From contig JALJCQ010000002.1 in NCBI GenBank assembly GCA_023091665.1, forward strand, positions 62,001-126,000: a stretch of DNA of 64,000 nt. The letters run 5' to 3'. Below the pieces are notes generated by a model, which saw only the letters and a program-made list of their open reading frames with translations, was not told the origin of the DNA and did no database searches. Below are positions 18,273 through 26,803 of the stretch, in pieces. This stretch comes from Pythium myriotylum. Lineage: Eukaryota > Oomycota > Peronosporomycetes > Pythiales > Pythiaceae. The translations under genes and the position numbers were made by a program. The stretch's first letter is position 1. Each line of letters starts with the position of its first letter.

Positions 18273-19028
18273 ATGGGTCAAAAAGTTATACCAATAAGTT
18301 TACGATTAAATAAAAATGAAAATTGGCATTCAAAATGGACTGTTGAAAAAAAAGAATATCCTAATTTATTACATTTTGATTTAGAAATTAGAAAATATTT
18401 TCAAAATATTTTTAATTATAAAAATTTAAAATTAATAAAATTAAATATTGTAAAAATTTCAAAAAATATAAATATATATATATATTTACATGAAAGTCAA
18501 CAGTCAAAAAATTTAAAATCTTTCAATAAAATAATAAATCAATTAAATTCTTATTATAAAGATCATTCAATTAAAATTTTTGTAAGAAGAATTAAATTAA
18601 AAGATTTAAAGTTATTAAAAAAAAATATTGGAAAAATTTTTCGTTTTATAAAAAGAAATAACAGAATAAATTATGATGTAAAAAAAATGATTTATAATTT
18701 TAGTTATGCCTTTTACACCAAAAATATTAATATGATATCATATTATATTAAACAAACTTTAGAAAGAAAAAAAGCTCATAAAAAATTCATAAAAAATATT
18801 AATAATATTTTAGAAGCTTTTTTTAAAATATTTTCAAATTTTATAGGTTATAGATTACAATTTAAAGGTCGTTTAAATGGTTCTAAACGAAAAAAAAAAT
18901 TAGTATATCAAAAAGGAAAAATTCCTTTAAATACATTAAAATATGATATTAAATACCATTTTAATGAATTTAAAACTCCTTCTGGTATATGTAGTATAAA
19001 ATTTTGGGTTTTTTTAAAAAATAAATAA
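18273..19028 (+). CDS. rps3: Ribosomal protein S3
   Basis: The 251-residue uS3 has the N-terminal MGQKVIPISLRLN and the C-terminal GRLNGSKRKKKLVYQKGKIP followed by the TPSGICSIKFWVFL end strand. The middle is highly divergent and rich in Lys, Asn and Ile, normal for mitochondrial S3. Tight spacing places it in the rpl2-rpl16 transcript. Confidence 0.94.
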   Translation: MGQKVIPISLRLNKNENWHSKWTVEKKEYPNLLHFDLEIRKYFQNIFNYKNLKLIKLNIVKISKNINIYIYLHESQQSKNLKSFNKIINQLNSYYKDHSIKIFVRRIKLKDLKLLKKNIGKIFRFIKRNNRINYDVKKMIYNFSYAFYTKNINMISYYIKQTLERKKAHKKFIKNINNILEAFFKIFSNFIGYRLQFKGRLNGSKRKKKLVYQKGKIPLNTLKYDIKYHFNEFKTPSGICSIKFWVFLKNK

Positions 19029-19034
19029 AAATAA

Positions 19035-19439
19035 ATGTTATTTCCTAATAGAACAAAGTATAAAAAACAATTTAAAGGTAAACTTGTAGGTAAAACATCA
19101 AAAGGAAATAAAATAATATTTGGTAAATATGCTATTAAAGTATTAGAAGAGGCTAGATTAACTGCTCGTCAAATTGAGGCTACTCGTAGAATTATTGTCC
19201 GAAAAATGAAAAGATTAGGTTTTTTATGGATAAGAGTTTTTCCGGATACACCTGTTACAGCAAAACCTACAGAAAATAGAATGGGTAAAGGTAAAGGGTC
19301 TGTTTCTTTTTGGGTTGCTAAAGTAAAAAAAGGCCAGATTTTATTTGAAATTAGTGGTATTTCATTGGAAAATGCTAAAAAAGTATTAAAAGCGGGTTCT
19401 AATAAATTACCTGTTAAAACTAAATTTATTTATAAATAA
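19035..19439 (+). CDS. rpl16: Ribosomal protein L16
   Basis: The 134-residue uL16 begins MLFPNRTKYKKQFKG and contains LTARQIEATRRIIVRKMKR, then FPDTPVTAKPTENRMGKGKG, all diagnostic. It sits close to the peptidyl-transferase centre of the large subunit. It is the best conserved ribosomal protein here and is followed by trnI(CAT). Confidence 0.97.
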   Translation: MLFPNRTKYKKQFKGKLVGKTSKGNKIIFGKYAIKVLEEARLTARQIEATRRIIVRKMKRLGFLWIRVFPDTPVTAKPTENRMGKGKGSVSFWVAKVKKGQILFEISGISLENAKKVLKAGSNKLPVKTKFIYK

Positions 19440-19446
19440 TTAATAA

Positions 19447-19520
19447 GGGCTTATAGTTTAATTGGTTAGAGCATACCGCTCATAACGGTAGAGTTGTAGG
19501 TTCAAGTCCTACTAAGCCTA
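19447..19520 (+). tRNA. trnI: tRNA-Ile (CAT, lysidine type)
   Basis: The anticodon loop CTCATAA presents CAT. The GGGCTTATAGTTTAATTGG start and TAGGTTCAAGTCCTACTAAG end closely resemble the plant mitochondrial trnI(CAU). Assignment as Ile rather than Met rests on that resemblance and on two other CAT tRNAs being present. Confidence 0.8.
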
Positions 19521-19535
19521 TACCTAATTTTAAAA

Positions 19536-20276
19536 ATGAATAAACTAAAAATACAAAAATTTAATAATTTACTAAATTATCAACATTTTTTGAAAAATAA
19601 TTCTTTTAAAAAAAGAAAATTTAAATTAAAAAATATTTTATTTGAAAATCAAATATTATATAAAAATCAAGATTTAAATATTATTGAATTAAATAATTCT
19701 GAAAATATTGAAATCCCTTTAACTGTATTAGATTTTAAAACAACTTATACTATAGATACATTATATGAAAATCAAATATTATTTAATTATAATTTAAATT
19801 ATAATATTTTATATAATTTTAATAAAATAATGGTTAATTATATAAGAAATAAAAACAGAAATATAATTAAAGGTCGTCTTATGACAGGAAAAAGTAAAAA
19901 AAGTCTAATCTCAATTTTAGGCTTTGTATTTCCAATGAAATCTATAAATCTAAATAATCTAATTTATAATAAAAAAAATTTCTATACAAGAAAATTTAAA
20001 AAAAAAAAATTTAGATATAAAAATTTTTTTAATAATTTTAAAAAAATTAAAGTAAATAAAATTATTAGATCTTATAAATTAAGATATTTAAATTTTAAAA
20101 TTGAAAAAAATAAGAATAAAAATATACTTTCTCGTATTTCTTATTTAGAAGATCTTATTAAATATCTACGAATAAAAAATTTAAAAAAAAGAATGATTTT
20201 AGAAAGAAATAAAAAAAAAAAAAAAAGTAATCTTTCTGGAAAAGGATATGTAAAAAAACAAAAAAAACAAAAATAA
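19536..20276 (+). CDS. rps1: Possible divergent ribosomal protein S1
   Basis: The 246-residue Lys/Asn-rich protein lies inside the ribosomal protein cluster between rpl16/trnI and atp8. Around residues 110-132, NIIKGRLMTGKSKKSLIS followed by ILGFVFPMKS fits the pattern of a mitochondrial S1 domain ('nlvKG.il...kgg..v.i.Gy.aFlPkSl'). The N-terminal IEIPLTVLDF could be part of the preceding S1 repeat. The C-terminal 100 residues are strongly basic and low in complexity. Plant and jakobid mitochondrial rps1 genes are of similar length. It may instead be a stramenopile-specific ORF; a profile search should decide. Confidence 0.4.
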   Translation: MNKLKIQKFNNLLNYQHFLKNNSFKKRKFKLKNILFENQILYKNQDLNIIELNNSENIEIPLTVLDFKTTYTIDTLYENQILFNYNLNYNILYNFNKIMVNYIRNKNRNIIKGRLMTGKSKKSLISILGFVFPMKSINLNNLIYNKKNFYTRKFKKKKFRYKNFFNNFKKIKVNKIIRSYKLRYLNFKIEKNKNKNILSRISYLEDLIKYLRIKNLKKRMILERNKKKKKSNLSGKGYVKKQKKQK

Positions 20277-20279
20277 ATT

Positions 20280-20669
20280 ATGCCACAATTTGATCAATTT
20301 TCATTTTTTAATCAAGTTTCATGGTTTCTTTTCTTTTTTTTAAATTTTTATTTTTTTATTACTTATTTTTTTTTACCAAAAGTTTGTTATAATTTAAAAT
20401 TTAGAAAAAAAAAAATAATAGTTAATAATAAAAAAAAAAATCAAATTAATTTTGAAAAAAATAATGTAATTTTTTTCTTTAATAATTCTTATAAAACTTT
20501 TTGTTCAAATTTTGAGTCATTTTTAATTAAAAAATTATCTATATATAAATTAAATGAAACTCATAAAATAAACGAAGTACCTTTAATAAATGATTTATTA
20601 AAAAAAAAAATAAATTTTTTCTTGAATCAAAAATTTTTATTATTTAAAAAAGTATTTGTTAATATTTAA
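20280..20669 (+). CDS. atp8: ATP synthase F0 subunit 8
   Basis: The 129-residue protein begins MPQFDQFSFFNQVSWFLFFF, the mitochondrial ATP8 signature (MPQLD...), followed by one transmembrane helix and an FFLPKVCYNLKFRKK basic segment. The long C-terminal polar tail is typical of protist and plant ATP8 (YMF19). The start is 3 bases after the preceding ORF. Confidence 0.93.
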   Translation: MPQFDQFSFFNQVSWFLFFFLNFYFFITYFFLPKVCYNLKFRKKKIIVNNKKKNQINFEKNNVIFFFNNSYKTFCSNFESFLIKKLSIYKLNETHKINEVPLINDLLKKKINFFLNQKFLLFKKVFVNI

Positions 20670-20680
20670 TAAATTTTAAT

Positions 20681-20753
20681 AAGTGTATAGCTCAGTTGGT
20701 AGAGCACCGGACTTTTAATCCGATGGTCTTGGGTTCGAGTCCCAATACACTTA
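20681..20753 (+). tRNA. trnK: tRNA-Lys (TTT)
   Basis: The acceptor AAGTGTA/TACACTT is perfect, and the anticodon stem CCGGA/TCCGA presents TTT. Confidence 0.95.
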
Positions 20754-20761
20754 TTTTATAA

Positions 20762-20834
20762 GGGGATATATTTCAATTGGTAGAAAATATGTTTTGCAAA
20801 TATAAGGTTATCGGTTCGAGTCCGATTATCTCCA
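20762..20834 (+). tRNA. trnA: tRNA-Ala (TGC)
   Basis: The acceptor GGGGATA/TATCTCC has one G-T pair. The anticodon stem TATGT/ATATA presents TGC. The D arm is atypical (TTTC instead of GCTC). Confidence 0.88.
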
Positions 20835-20857
20835 TTTTTATTATTACATAAAAAATT

Positions 20858-21157
20858 ATGCAAAAAAAAATAAAAAAAAATATAAAACAAAGATATTTAT
20901 TTAAAAGTTTAGAAAAAAAAAGATTAATTTTAAAAATAATTTCAAAAAACTTAAATATAGAAAAAGATTTAAGATGGAAAATACAACAAAAATGGTTTTT
21001 TTTTAATAATAATTCATCAATAACACGTATTAAAAATTTATGTGTTTTAACAGGACGTTCTAAAAGTATTTATCGTTTATTTAAAATTTCACGAATTCAA
21101 TTACGAAAATTAGCATCAGAAGGTTTTTTACCTGGTGTTTCTAAATATAGTTGGTAA
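20858..21157 (+). CDS. rps14: Ribosomal protein S14
   Basis: The 99-residue uS14 has the family end LCVLTGRSKSIYRLFKISRI followed by ASEGFLPGVSKYSW. Zinc cysteines are absent, as in the long bacterial and mitochondrial form. It opens the rps14-rps8-rpl6 spc-type run. Confidence 0.95.
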   Translation: MQKKIKKNIKQRYLFKSLEKKRLILKIISKNLNIEKDLRWKIQQKWFFFNNNSSITRIKNLCVLTGRSKSIYRLFKISRIQLRKLASEGFLPGVSKYSW

Positions 21158-21169
21158 AATAAATTATTT

Positions 21170-21550
21170 ATGATTATTACTGATACCCTTTCAAACTTAT
21201 TCTCAACAATTAAAAATGGTTTTTTATCAAAAAAAACCAAAATAATACAACAAAACTCAAAACAATCTGTAAATATATTAAATATCTTAGTAAATGAAGG
21301 TTTTATTAAAAGTTATAAAATAAATTCAAAAAATCAAATTGAGATATATTTAAAATATAAAAATAATAAATCAGTTATTAACGAAATAAAACGTATATCA
21401 AAACCCGGAAAACGTTTTTATATAAAAAATAAAGATTTATATATTAAAAAACAAGGGTTTTATATCATATCAACATCTTTAGGTATATTAAGCGATTTAG
21501 AGGCAAAAAAATTAAATGTTGGTGGCGAGTTAATATGTAAAATTTTTTAA
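21170..21550 (+). CDS. rps8: Ribosomal protein S8
   Basis: The 126-residue uS8 begins MIITDTLSNLFSTIKNG and has the conserved KRISKPGKRFYIKN and ISTSLGILSDLEAKKLNVGG near the C-terminus. Length is normal and it follows rps14 by 12 bases. Confidence 0.96.
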   Translation: MIITDTLSNLFSTIKNGFLSKKTKIIQQNSKQSVNILNILVNEGFIKSYKINSKNQIEIYLKYKNNKSVINEIKRISKPGKRFYIKNKDLYIKKQGFYIISTSLGILSDLEAKKLNVGGELICKIF

Positions 21551-21554
21551 AAAT

Positions 21555-22160
21555 ATGATTCAATTATTAAAAAAAAATATTGAAGTAAAAAATAAAATTT
21601 TTTTAAAAGGTTATTTAGGGAATATTGAAATTTTTTTTATAGATAAATCTATAAAAATACCTAAGAATATAAATGTTACTGTTCAAAATGAAACCATTTA
21701 TTTTGAAGGTGTATTAGGTAAATTATCTCTAAATTTTACAAATGAAATTTTATTTTTTTATAAAAAAAATCAATTAATATTAATAGTAAATTTACAAAAA
21801 AATAAAAAAAGCATTTTAAATCTATATAATAAATTAATAAAAATAAAAATAAAAGGTATTTTACAAGGTTTTAAATTAAATTTAATTTTAAAAGGTATTG
21901 GTTTTAAAGCTTTTATTGAAAATAATAATTTAATATTAAAATTAGGTTACAGTCATAATCTAATAATAAATATCCCTGAAAACATTAAAATTATAAATCA
22001 ATCAAATAATTTAATTTTTAATAGTATTGATTTTATATATTTAACACAATTTGTTCATTATATTAAAAGTTTTAAAAAACCAGAACCTTATAAAGGAAAA
22101 GGTCTTTTATTAAAAAATGAAAAAATTCTTAAAAAAGAAGGTAAAAAAAGTAAAAAATAA
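21555..22160 (+). CDS. rpl6: Ribosomal protein L6
   Basis: The 201-residue uL6 keeps the second-domain motif LKGIGFKAFIENNNLILKLG, followed by the YSHNLIINIP strand and the end KKPEPYKGKGLLLKNEKI. The first domain is divergent. It is four bases from rps8. Confidence 0.93.
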   Translation: MIQLLKKNIEVKNKIFLKGYLGNIEIFFIDKSIKIPKNINVTVQNETIYFEGVLGKLSLNFTNEILFFYKKNQLILIVNLQKNKKSILNLYNKLIKIKIKGILQGFKLNLILKGIGFKAFIENNNLILKLGYSHNLIINIPENIKIINQSNNLIFNSIDFIYLTQFVHYIKSFKKPEPYKGKGLLLKNEKILKKEGKKSKK

Positions 22161-22166
22161 TTAAAT

Positions 22167-22757
22167 ATGTTAAAAAAAAAAGATAATAATAATAATATTT
22201 TATTAAATTTATTATTCAAATCAAAAAATATTTACGGAGAATCTCTAAAAGAAACTAAAAAAGATGTAATGCCTTTTATTTATGGTATTAGACATAACTA
22301 TACAATAATAAATTTGAAAAATGTTTCTTTATATTTAAAACGTGTTTTTAAATTATTAGAATATATTTTAAATAAAAAAGAAAAAATATTAGTAATAGGA
22401 AATTCTGATGATATTAAATTTTTAGTAAATAAAAGATTTGTAAAAAAAAATGAAAATATTATTTTTTATAATGATGAATGGGTTAATGGTCTTATTACTA
22501 ATAAAATTATTAATAATAGTATAAATGAAAAATTAAATAATTTATTAAAAAATAATGATATAAAATTGATATTAATAATTAAAAGTTCAATTAATGAAAA
22601 TTTTTTAAATCAAGAATTATCAACTTTAAATATACCAATAATTTCTTTTATAAATACTAGTCAAAAATTAAAAAATATTAACTATCCTATTGTGAGTAAT
22701 ACAAGAAATATTAAATCATTATACACTTTAATGTATTTATTAAGAAAAATATTTTAA
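22167..22757 (+). CDS. rps2: Ribosomal protein S2
   Basis: The 196-residue uS2 shows the order expected for the family: FIYGIRHNYTIINLKNVSLY at about residue 40, KILVIGNSDD, DEWVNGLITN, and IPIISFINTSQKLKNINYPI near the C-terminus. The last is the 'IPvIalvDTn.nP..idypIp.N' block. Overall shorter than bacterial S2. Confidence 0.9.
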   Translation: MLKKKDNNNNILLNLLFKSKNIYGESLKETKKDVMPFIYGIRHNYTIINLKNVSLYLKRVFKLLEYILNKKEKILVIGNSDDIKFLVNKRFVKKNENIIFYNDEWVNGLITNKIINNSINEKLNNLLKNNDIKLILIIKSSINENFLNQELSTLNIPIISFINTSQKLKNINYPIVSNTRNIKSLYTLMYLLRKIF

Positions 22758-22761
22758 TAAT

Positions 22762-23220
22762 ATGAATAAATTAAAACCTCGAAATAAAATTTGCTTTCAA
22801 AATAATAATAATCCACATGCTTATTTAAAAATATCAAAATTGAAAAAAAAAAAATGGAATTTATTTAAAAAAAGATTAAAATATAGAAAAGAAATTAAAC
22901 CAGAAAAAAGAAATAGATTCTTTCAAAAAAGATTGTTTGAAAAACAACAATTTAAAAATTTTTATGGCTGTATACCAGAATATCAATTAAAAAATTTATT
23001 TAAAAAGCTTTCAAAAAAAGATAATAAAATAAATACTTTTAAAAATTTTGTTATAACTTTAGAAAGTAGATTAGATATAAATGTTTTGAGATTTAGATTA
23101 GCTAGAAGTATTTTTCATGCAAAACAATTAATTAATCATAAAAAAATAAAAGTTAATAATAAAATTGTTAATAAACCAAATTTTATATTAAAAAAAGGAG
23201 ATAGAATTAATATTATTTAA
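22762..23220 (+). CDS. rps4: Ribosomal protein S4, N-terminal and S4-domain part
   Basis: The 152-residue ORF starts MNKLKPRNKICFQNNNN and carries an S4 RNA-binding domain: LESRLDINVLRFRLARSIFH, then QLINHKKIKVNNKIVNKPNF, ending at KKGDRINII. Bacterial S4 continues for about 60 residues after this 'GD.i.i' strand, but here a double stop TAATAA ends the frame. The missing C-terminal tail appears to be encoded by the next ORF, seven bases downstream in another frame. Confidence 0.92.
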   Translation: MNKLKPRNKICFQNNNNPHAYLKISKLKKKKWNLFKKRLKYRKEIKPEKRNRFFQKRLFEKQQFKNFYGCIPEYQLKNLFKKLSKKDNKINTFKNFVITLESRLDINVLRFRLARSIFHAKQLINHKKIKVNNKIVNKPNFILKKGDRINII

Positions 23221-23227
23221 TAAATAA

Positions 23228-23482
23228 ATGCAAAAAAAACAAAAAAATAACTTAAAAAATAAATTTTTTTTTTATAGAAAAAATAATTCATTATATTTAA
23301 AAAATATTTCAGAAAAAAAAAAAGAAGAAGAAAAAAAAAAAAAAAGAAATCAAAGTCGTTATTTATATAAAAATAAAAAAATAAAAACAGGTGTTTTTTT
23401 AAAAAAACCTAAATTTAATGAAATTTTATATCCTTTTTTTTTAAATTTAAAATTAGTAAATGAATATTTAAAAAAAAAATAA
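23228..23482 (+). CDS. Probable C-terminal piece of split rps4
   Basis: The 84-residue, very basic ORF ends KTGVFLKKPKFNEILYPFF-LNLKLVNEYLKKK. This lines up with the end of bacterial S4 (EGTFKRKPERSDL... HLIVELYSK): the GxF, the basic-P, and the final hydrophobic-V-E-[YL] pattern all agree. It begins with its own ATG seven bases after the rps4 stop, in the +1 frame, so rps4 seems to have undergone fission into two ORFs. The N-terminal half, including a run of about 15 Lys and Glu, has no counterpart. Alternative: an unrelated basic ORF. Confidence 0.5.
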   Translation: MQKKQKNNLKNKFFFYRKNNSLYLKNISEKKKEEEKKKKRNQSRYLYKNKKIKTGVFLKKPKFNEILYPFFLNLKLVNEYLKKK

Positions 23483-23501
23483 AATTTTAAATTATTTAAA
23501 T

Positions 23502-25105
23502 GGTTTAAGTACAATAATAATAAAAGCATTAAGTGGATGCCTTGGCATTAATTTTATTTTTAGGACGTAAAAATGCGAAAAGCTATATCAAATATAAATT
23601 TATTTTGAGATATAGATCTCCTAGAGAAAACTTTTTCTTTGTGAAAATTTAAAAAGCAGTGAACTGAAATATCTAAGTAACTGTTCTAAAAATCAAACGA
23701 GAATCCGTTAGTAGTGACGAGCGAACGTGGACTTAGGTTTATAAAAACAATATTATATTTTTTGAAAAATTTTGAAAAATTTACTAAAAAAGGTTAAAGT
23801 CCTGTAGAAAAATATATGTTTTTATATTAGTAAGAAGAGATATGTGAAGTCTTTTTTGAATATTGGGGAACCACCCTCAAAACCTATAAGAATTAATGAC
23901 CGATAGTGAACAAGTACTGTAAAGGAAAGGTGAAAAAGAACTTTCGAGTTTGAAATAATTCTGAAACTTAATGTTAACAATCAATTGGAACTTTTTATTA
24001 AAGTGACAGTGTACCTTTTGCATAATGGGCCAGCAAGTTTATTTTTATAGCAAGCTTAATTTTTTAAAGTAGGCGTAGATAAATCAAGTTTTAAAATGCA
24101 TTGAAGTTATAAGAATAAGACCCGAAACCGAGTGATCTAACCATGAACAGATTGAAAAATAGGTAAAACTATTTGGAGGATCGAACTCACATATGTGGCA
24201 AAATATGGAGATGATTTGTGGTTAGGAGTGAAAGGCTAATCAAACTCGGAGATAGCTGGTTTTCCGCGAAATCTATTGAAGTAGAGCATTTAAAATCTTT
24301 TTTTGGGGTAGAGCACTCATTGAGCTAGGGGGCGTAAAAACTTACTGAACTCTTAGAAACTCCGAATACGAAAAAAGGTTATTTAAATAGACAGACATTA
24401 GGCGCTAAGGTCTTTTGTCAAGAGGGAAACAGCCCAGATTGATCGCTAAGGTCTCTAAATAATATTCTAAGTGAAAAAGGAAGTTAAAAAATGATTACAA
24501 CCAGTAGGTAGGCTTGGAAGCAGCCATCCTTTAAAGAAAGCGTAATAGCTCATTGGTCTAGTTTTTTTGCGCCTAAAATGTATCGAGACTTAAGAAATTT
24601 ACCGAAGCGGCAAGTTTTATTTTTAGAATAAAACGGTAGCGGAACATTCTGTATGTTGAAAAAGATGTGTTGTAAAATACGTTGAAGATATCAGAAACGA
24701 AAATGCTGGCATTAGTAACAAAAAATAATGAATAAGAATCATTATCACCGTAAATCCAAGGGTTTCTATGTTAAGATGTATTTCATAGAGTGAAACGGCC
24801 CCTAAGAAAGATTTGACGAAAGCAAATTTTGATGGGATAATTTTTAAATTAAATTTTTTAAAAAAAGTGACAAAAAGTTTAACTTTTTCAGGAAAAAGCT
24901 TTTTTAATTAATAAACCGTACCCTAAACCGACACAGGTGGATAGGTCGAGTAGACTAAGGTGAATGAGAGAACTATATTGAAGGAACTCGGCAAAATGAC
25001 TCTGTAACTTCGGGATAAAGAGTACCTGCTCTTAAAAAAGTAGGTGGCACAGAATAGGGGGTTGCGACTGTTTAATAAAAACTTAGGACTCTGCTAAATG
25101 GTAAC

Positions 25106-25143
<38 letters not shown>

Positions 25144-25201
25144 ATTAATAGGAGATGTTTACGCATTGAATGGAAGTCCCAGTAAACGGCGGCCGTAACT
25201 C

Positions 25202-25258
<57 letters not shown>

Positions 25259-25696
25259 TGTAACGACATCCCCGCTGTCTCCAATATAGACTCAGTGAAT
25301 TTGAATTATCCGTGAAGATGCGGATTTTCTATAGTTAGACGGAAAGACCCCGTGAACCTTTACTACATCTTTATATTGTTATTTTATCTAATATGTGTAG
25401 TATAAGTGGGAATCTTTGAAACCTTCACGCTAGTGAATTGTTTAGATGACATTGAAATACCACTCTTATTAAAATAAATAACTAATATTTTTTAAAAATA
25501 GACATTGTATGGTTGGTAGTTTGACTGGGGCGGTCACCTCCTAAAGAGTAACGGAGGTGTACAAAGGTAAGCTCAAATTGGATTTTAATATCAATTGTAG
25601 AGCGTAATGGTAAAAGCTTGCTTGACTGTAAGATAGACATATCAAACAGGGACGAAAGTCGGTCATAGTGATCCGATAATTCTTTGTGGAAAGATT

Positions 25697-25739
<43 letters not shown>

Positions 25740-25817
25740 GACTCCTAAGAGCTCCTATCGACGGAGTCGTTTGGCACCTCGATGTCGACTCATCACATCC
25801 TGGAGCTGAAGAAGGTT

Positions 25818-25857
<40 letters not shown>

Positions 25858-26150
25858 TTGGGTTTAGAACGTCGTGAGACAGTTTGGTTCCTATCTTCTA
25901 TAGATAACTTGAAAAATGAAAGAATCTAACTCTAGTACGAGAGGACCGAGAAGGGTAAATCTCTGGTGTATCGGTTGTTTTTAAGCATCGCCGAGTAGCT
26001 AAATTTATTTTGGATAATTACTGAAAGCATCTAAGTAAGAAGCCATTCTTAAAATTTTTTCAAATGAAAACTGTAAAAGACTATTACATTGATAGGTTTT
26101 AAGTGCAAGTATTGTAAAATATTTAGCTTAAAAATACTAAAAGTTTCAAA
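23502..26150 (+). rRNA. rrnL: Large subunit ribosomal RNA
   Basis: Universal LSU landmarks occur in order: GTGGATGCCTTGGCATTA at the 5' end, GTAACGACATCCCCGCTGTC, GGACAGTTTGACTGGGGCGG-type domain V sequence, CTCCGGGGATAACAGGCTGA, the sarcin-ricin loop AGTACGAGAGGACCGAG near 25935, and CGGTCCTAAGGTAGCGAA at 25205. No intron is seen in the conserved domain IV-V targets. Ends are approximate. The gene lies in the inverted repeat, so it is present twice. Confidence 0.95.
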
Positions 26151-26189
26151 TTTTTTTAAATAAAAGATATAATAAATATATATATTTCT

Positions 26190-26261
26190 TTCTTTGTAGC
26201 TCAATGGTAGAGCAAATGGCTGTTAACCATTAGGTTGTAGGTTCGAATCCTATCAAAGAAG
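26190..26261 (+). tRNA. trnN: tRNA-Asn (GTT)
   Basis: The acceptor TTCTTTG/CAAAGAA is perfect, and the anticodon stem AATGG/CCATT presents GTT. Confidence 0.95.
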
Positions 26262-26290
26262 TTATATATATTATTCATTTTTATTTTTTT

Positions 26291-26379
26291 GGTCGAATAG
26301 CCAAGTCCGGTTTAAGGCAGTAGTTTGCTAAACTATCAGTTATTTTTGTAACTCGTGGGTTCAAATCCCACTTCGACCT
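26291..26379 (+). tRNA. trnS: tRNA-Ser (GCT)
   Basis: Class II tRNA with a long variable arm. The acceptor GGTCGAA/TTCGACC is perfect, and the anticodon stem GTAGT/ACTAT presents GCT. Confidence 0.94.
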
Positions 26380-26431
26380 TTAAATCACATTTTAGAACAT
26401 TTTTTATTATTTAAGATATAAAAATTAAAAA

Positions 26432-26503
26432 GATGATGTAGTTTAATGGTGGAGCGTGGGAATCATAATCCTGATGTTGTAGGTTCGAGTCCTACCATCA
26501 TCA
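26432..26503 (+). tRNA. trnM: tRNA-Met (CAT), elongator
   Basis: The acceptor GATGATG/CATCATC is perfect. The anticodon loop ATCATAA presents CAT. It is taken as the elongator because the other two CAT tRNAs match initiator Met and lysidine-type Ile patterns. Confidence 0.82.
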
Positions 26504-26519
26504 TTTTTTTAACTATTAA

Positions 26520-26595
26520 CGGAAGGTAGCATAGTATGGTTTAATGCATCTGTTTTGGGAACAGAAGATCAAAGGTTCGAATCCTTTTCTTCCGA
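26520..26595 (+). tRNA. trnP: tRNA-Pro (TGG)
   Basis: The acceptor CGGAAGG/TCTTCCG has one G-T pair, and the anticodon stem TCTGT/ACAGA presents TGG. It is the last ordinary gene before the accessory insertion. Confidence 0.93.
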
Positions 26596-26643
26596 ATTTA
26601 AAATTAATTAAATTTTATTATATAAATATTTAAATAATATAAC

Positions 26644-26667
26644 ATTAATAATATACATATTATTAAT
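26644..26667. terminator. 11-bp hairpin between trnP and the insertion
   Basis: ATTAATAATAT at 26644-26654 is complementary to 26657-26667 with a two-base loop, and the flanking AT sequence extends the pairing imperfectly. It lies before the left 94-bp direct repeat. Confidence 0.35.
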
Positions 26668-26704
26668 AATTTAAATATATCCTTCAAATCATTAAATATA
26701 AAAT

Positions 26705-26798
26705 ATATATAATTTAAGGGATATATAATTAAATATTAAAAATTTTTATATCTTATTTATTTTTGTATATATTAAAATTCAAGTTAAATTAAATCAAA
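26705..26798 (+). repeat. 94-bp direct repeat, left copy (cox2-leader duplicate)
   Basis: This 94-bp sequence is identical to 31632-31725, where it is the leader of cox2. Here it sits five bases before the ATG of the 463-codon ORF. A two-base indel just upstream ends the perfect match. The distance between copies is 4,927 bp. It may carry a promoter, so the accessory ORF would be expressed like cox2. Confidence 0.95.
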
Positions 26799-26803
26799 GA
26801 TTT

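Noticed and set aside
23502..26150. Group I intron or homing endonuclease in rnl or cox1
   Set aside because: Conserved rRNA and cox1 sequences are continuous and no LAGLIDADG motif appears in any ORF.
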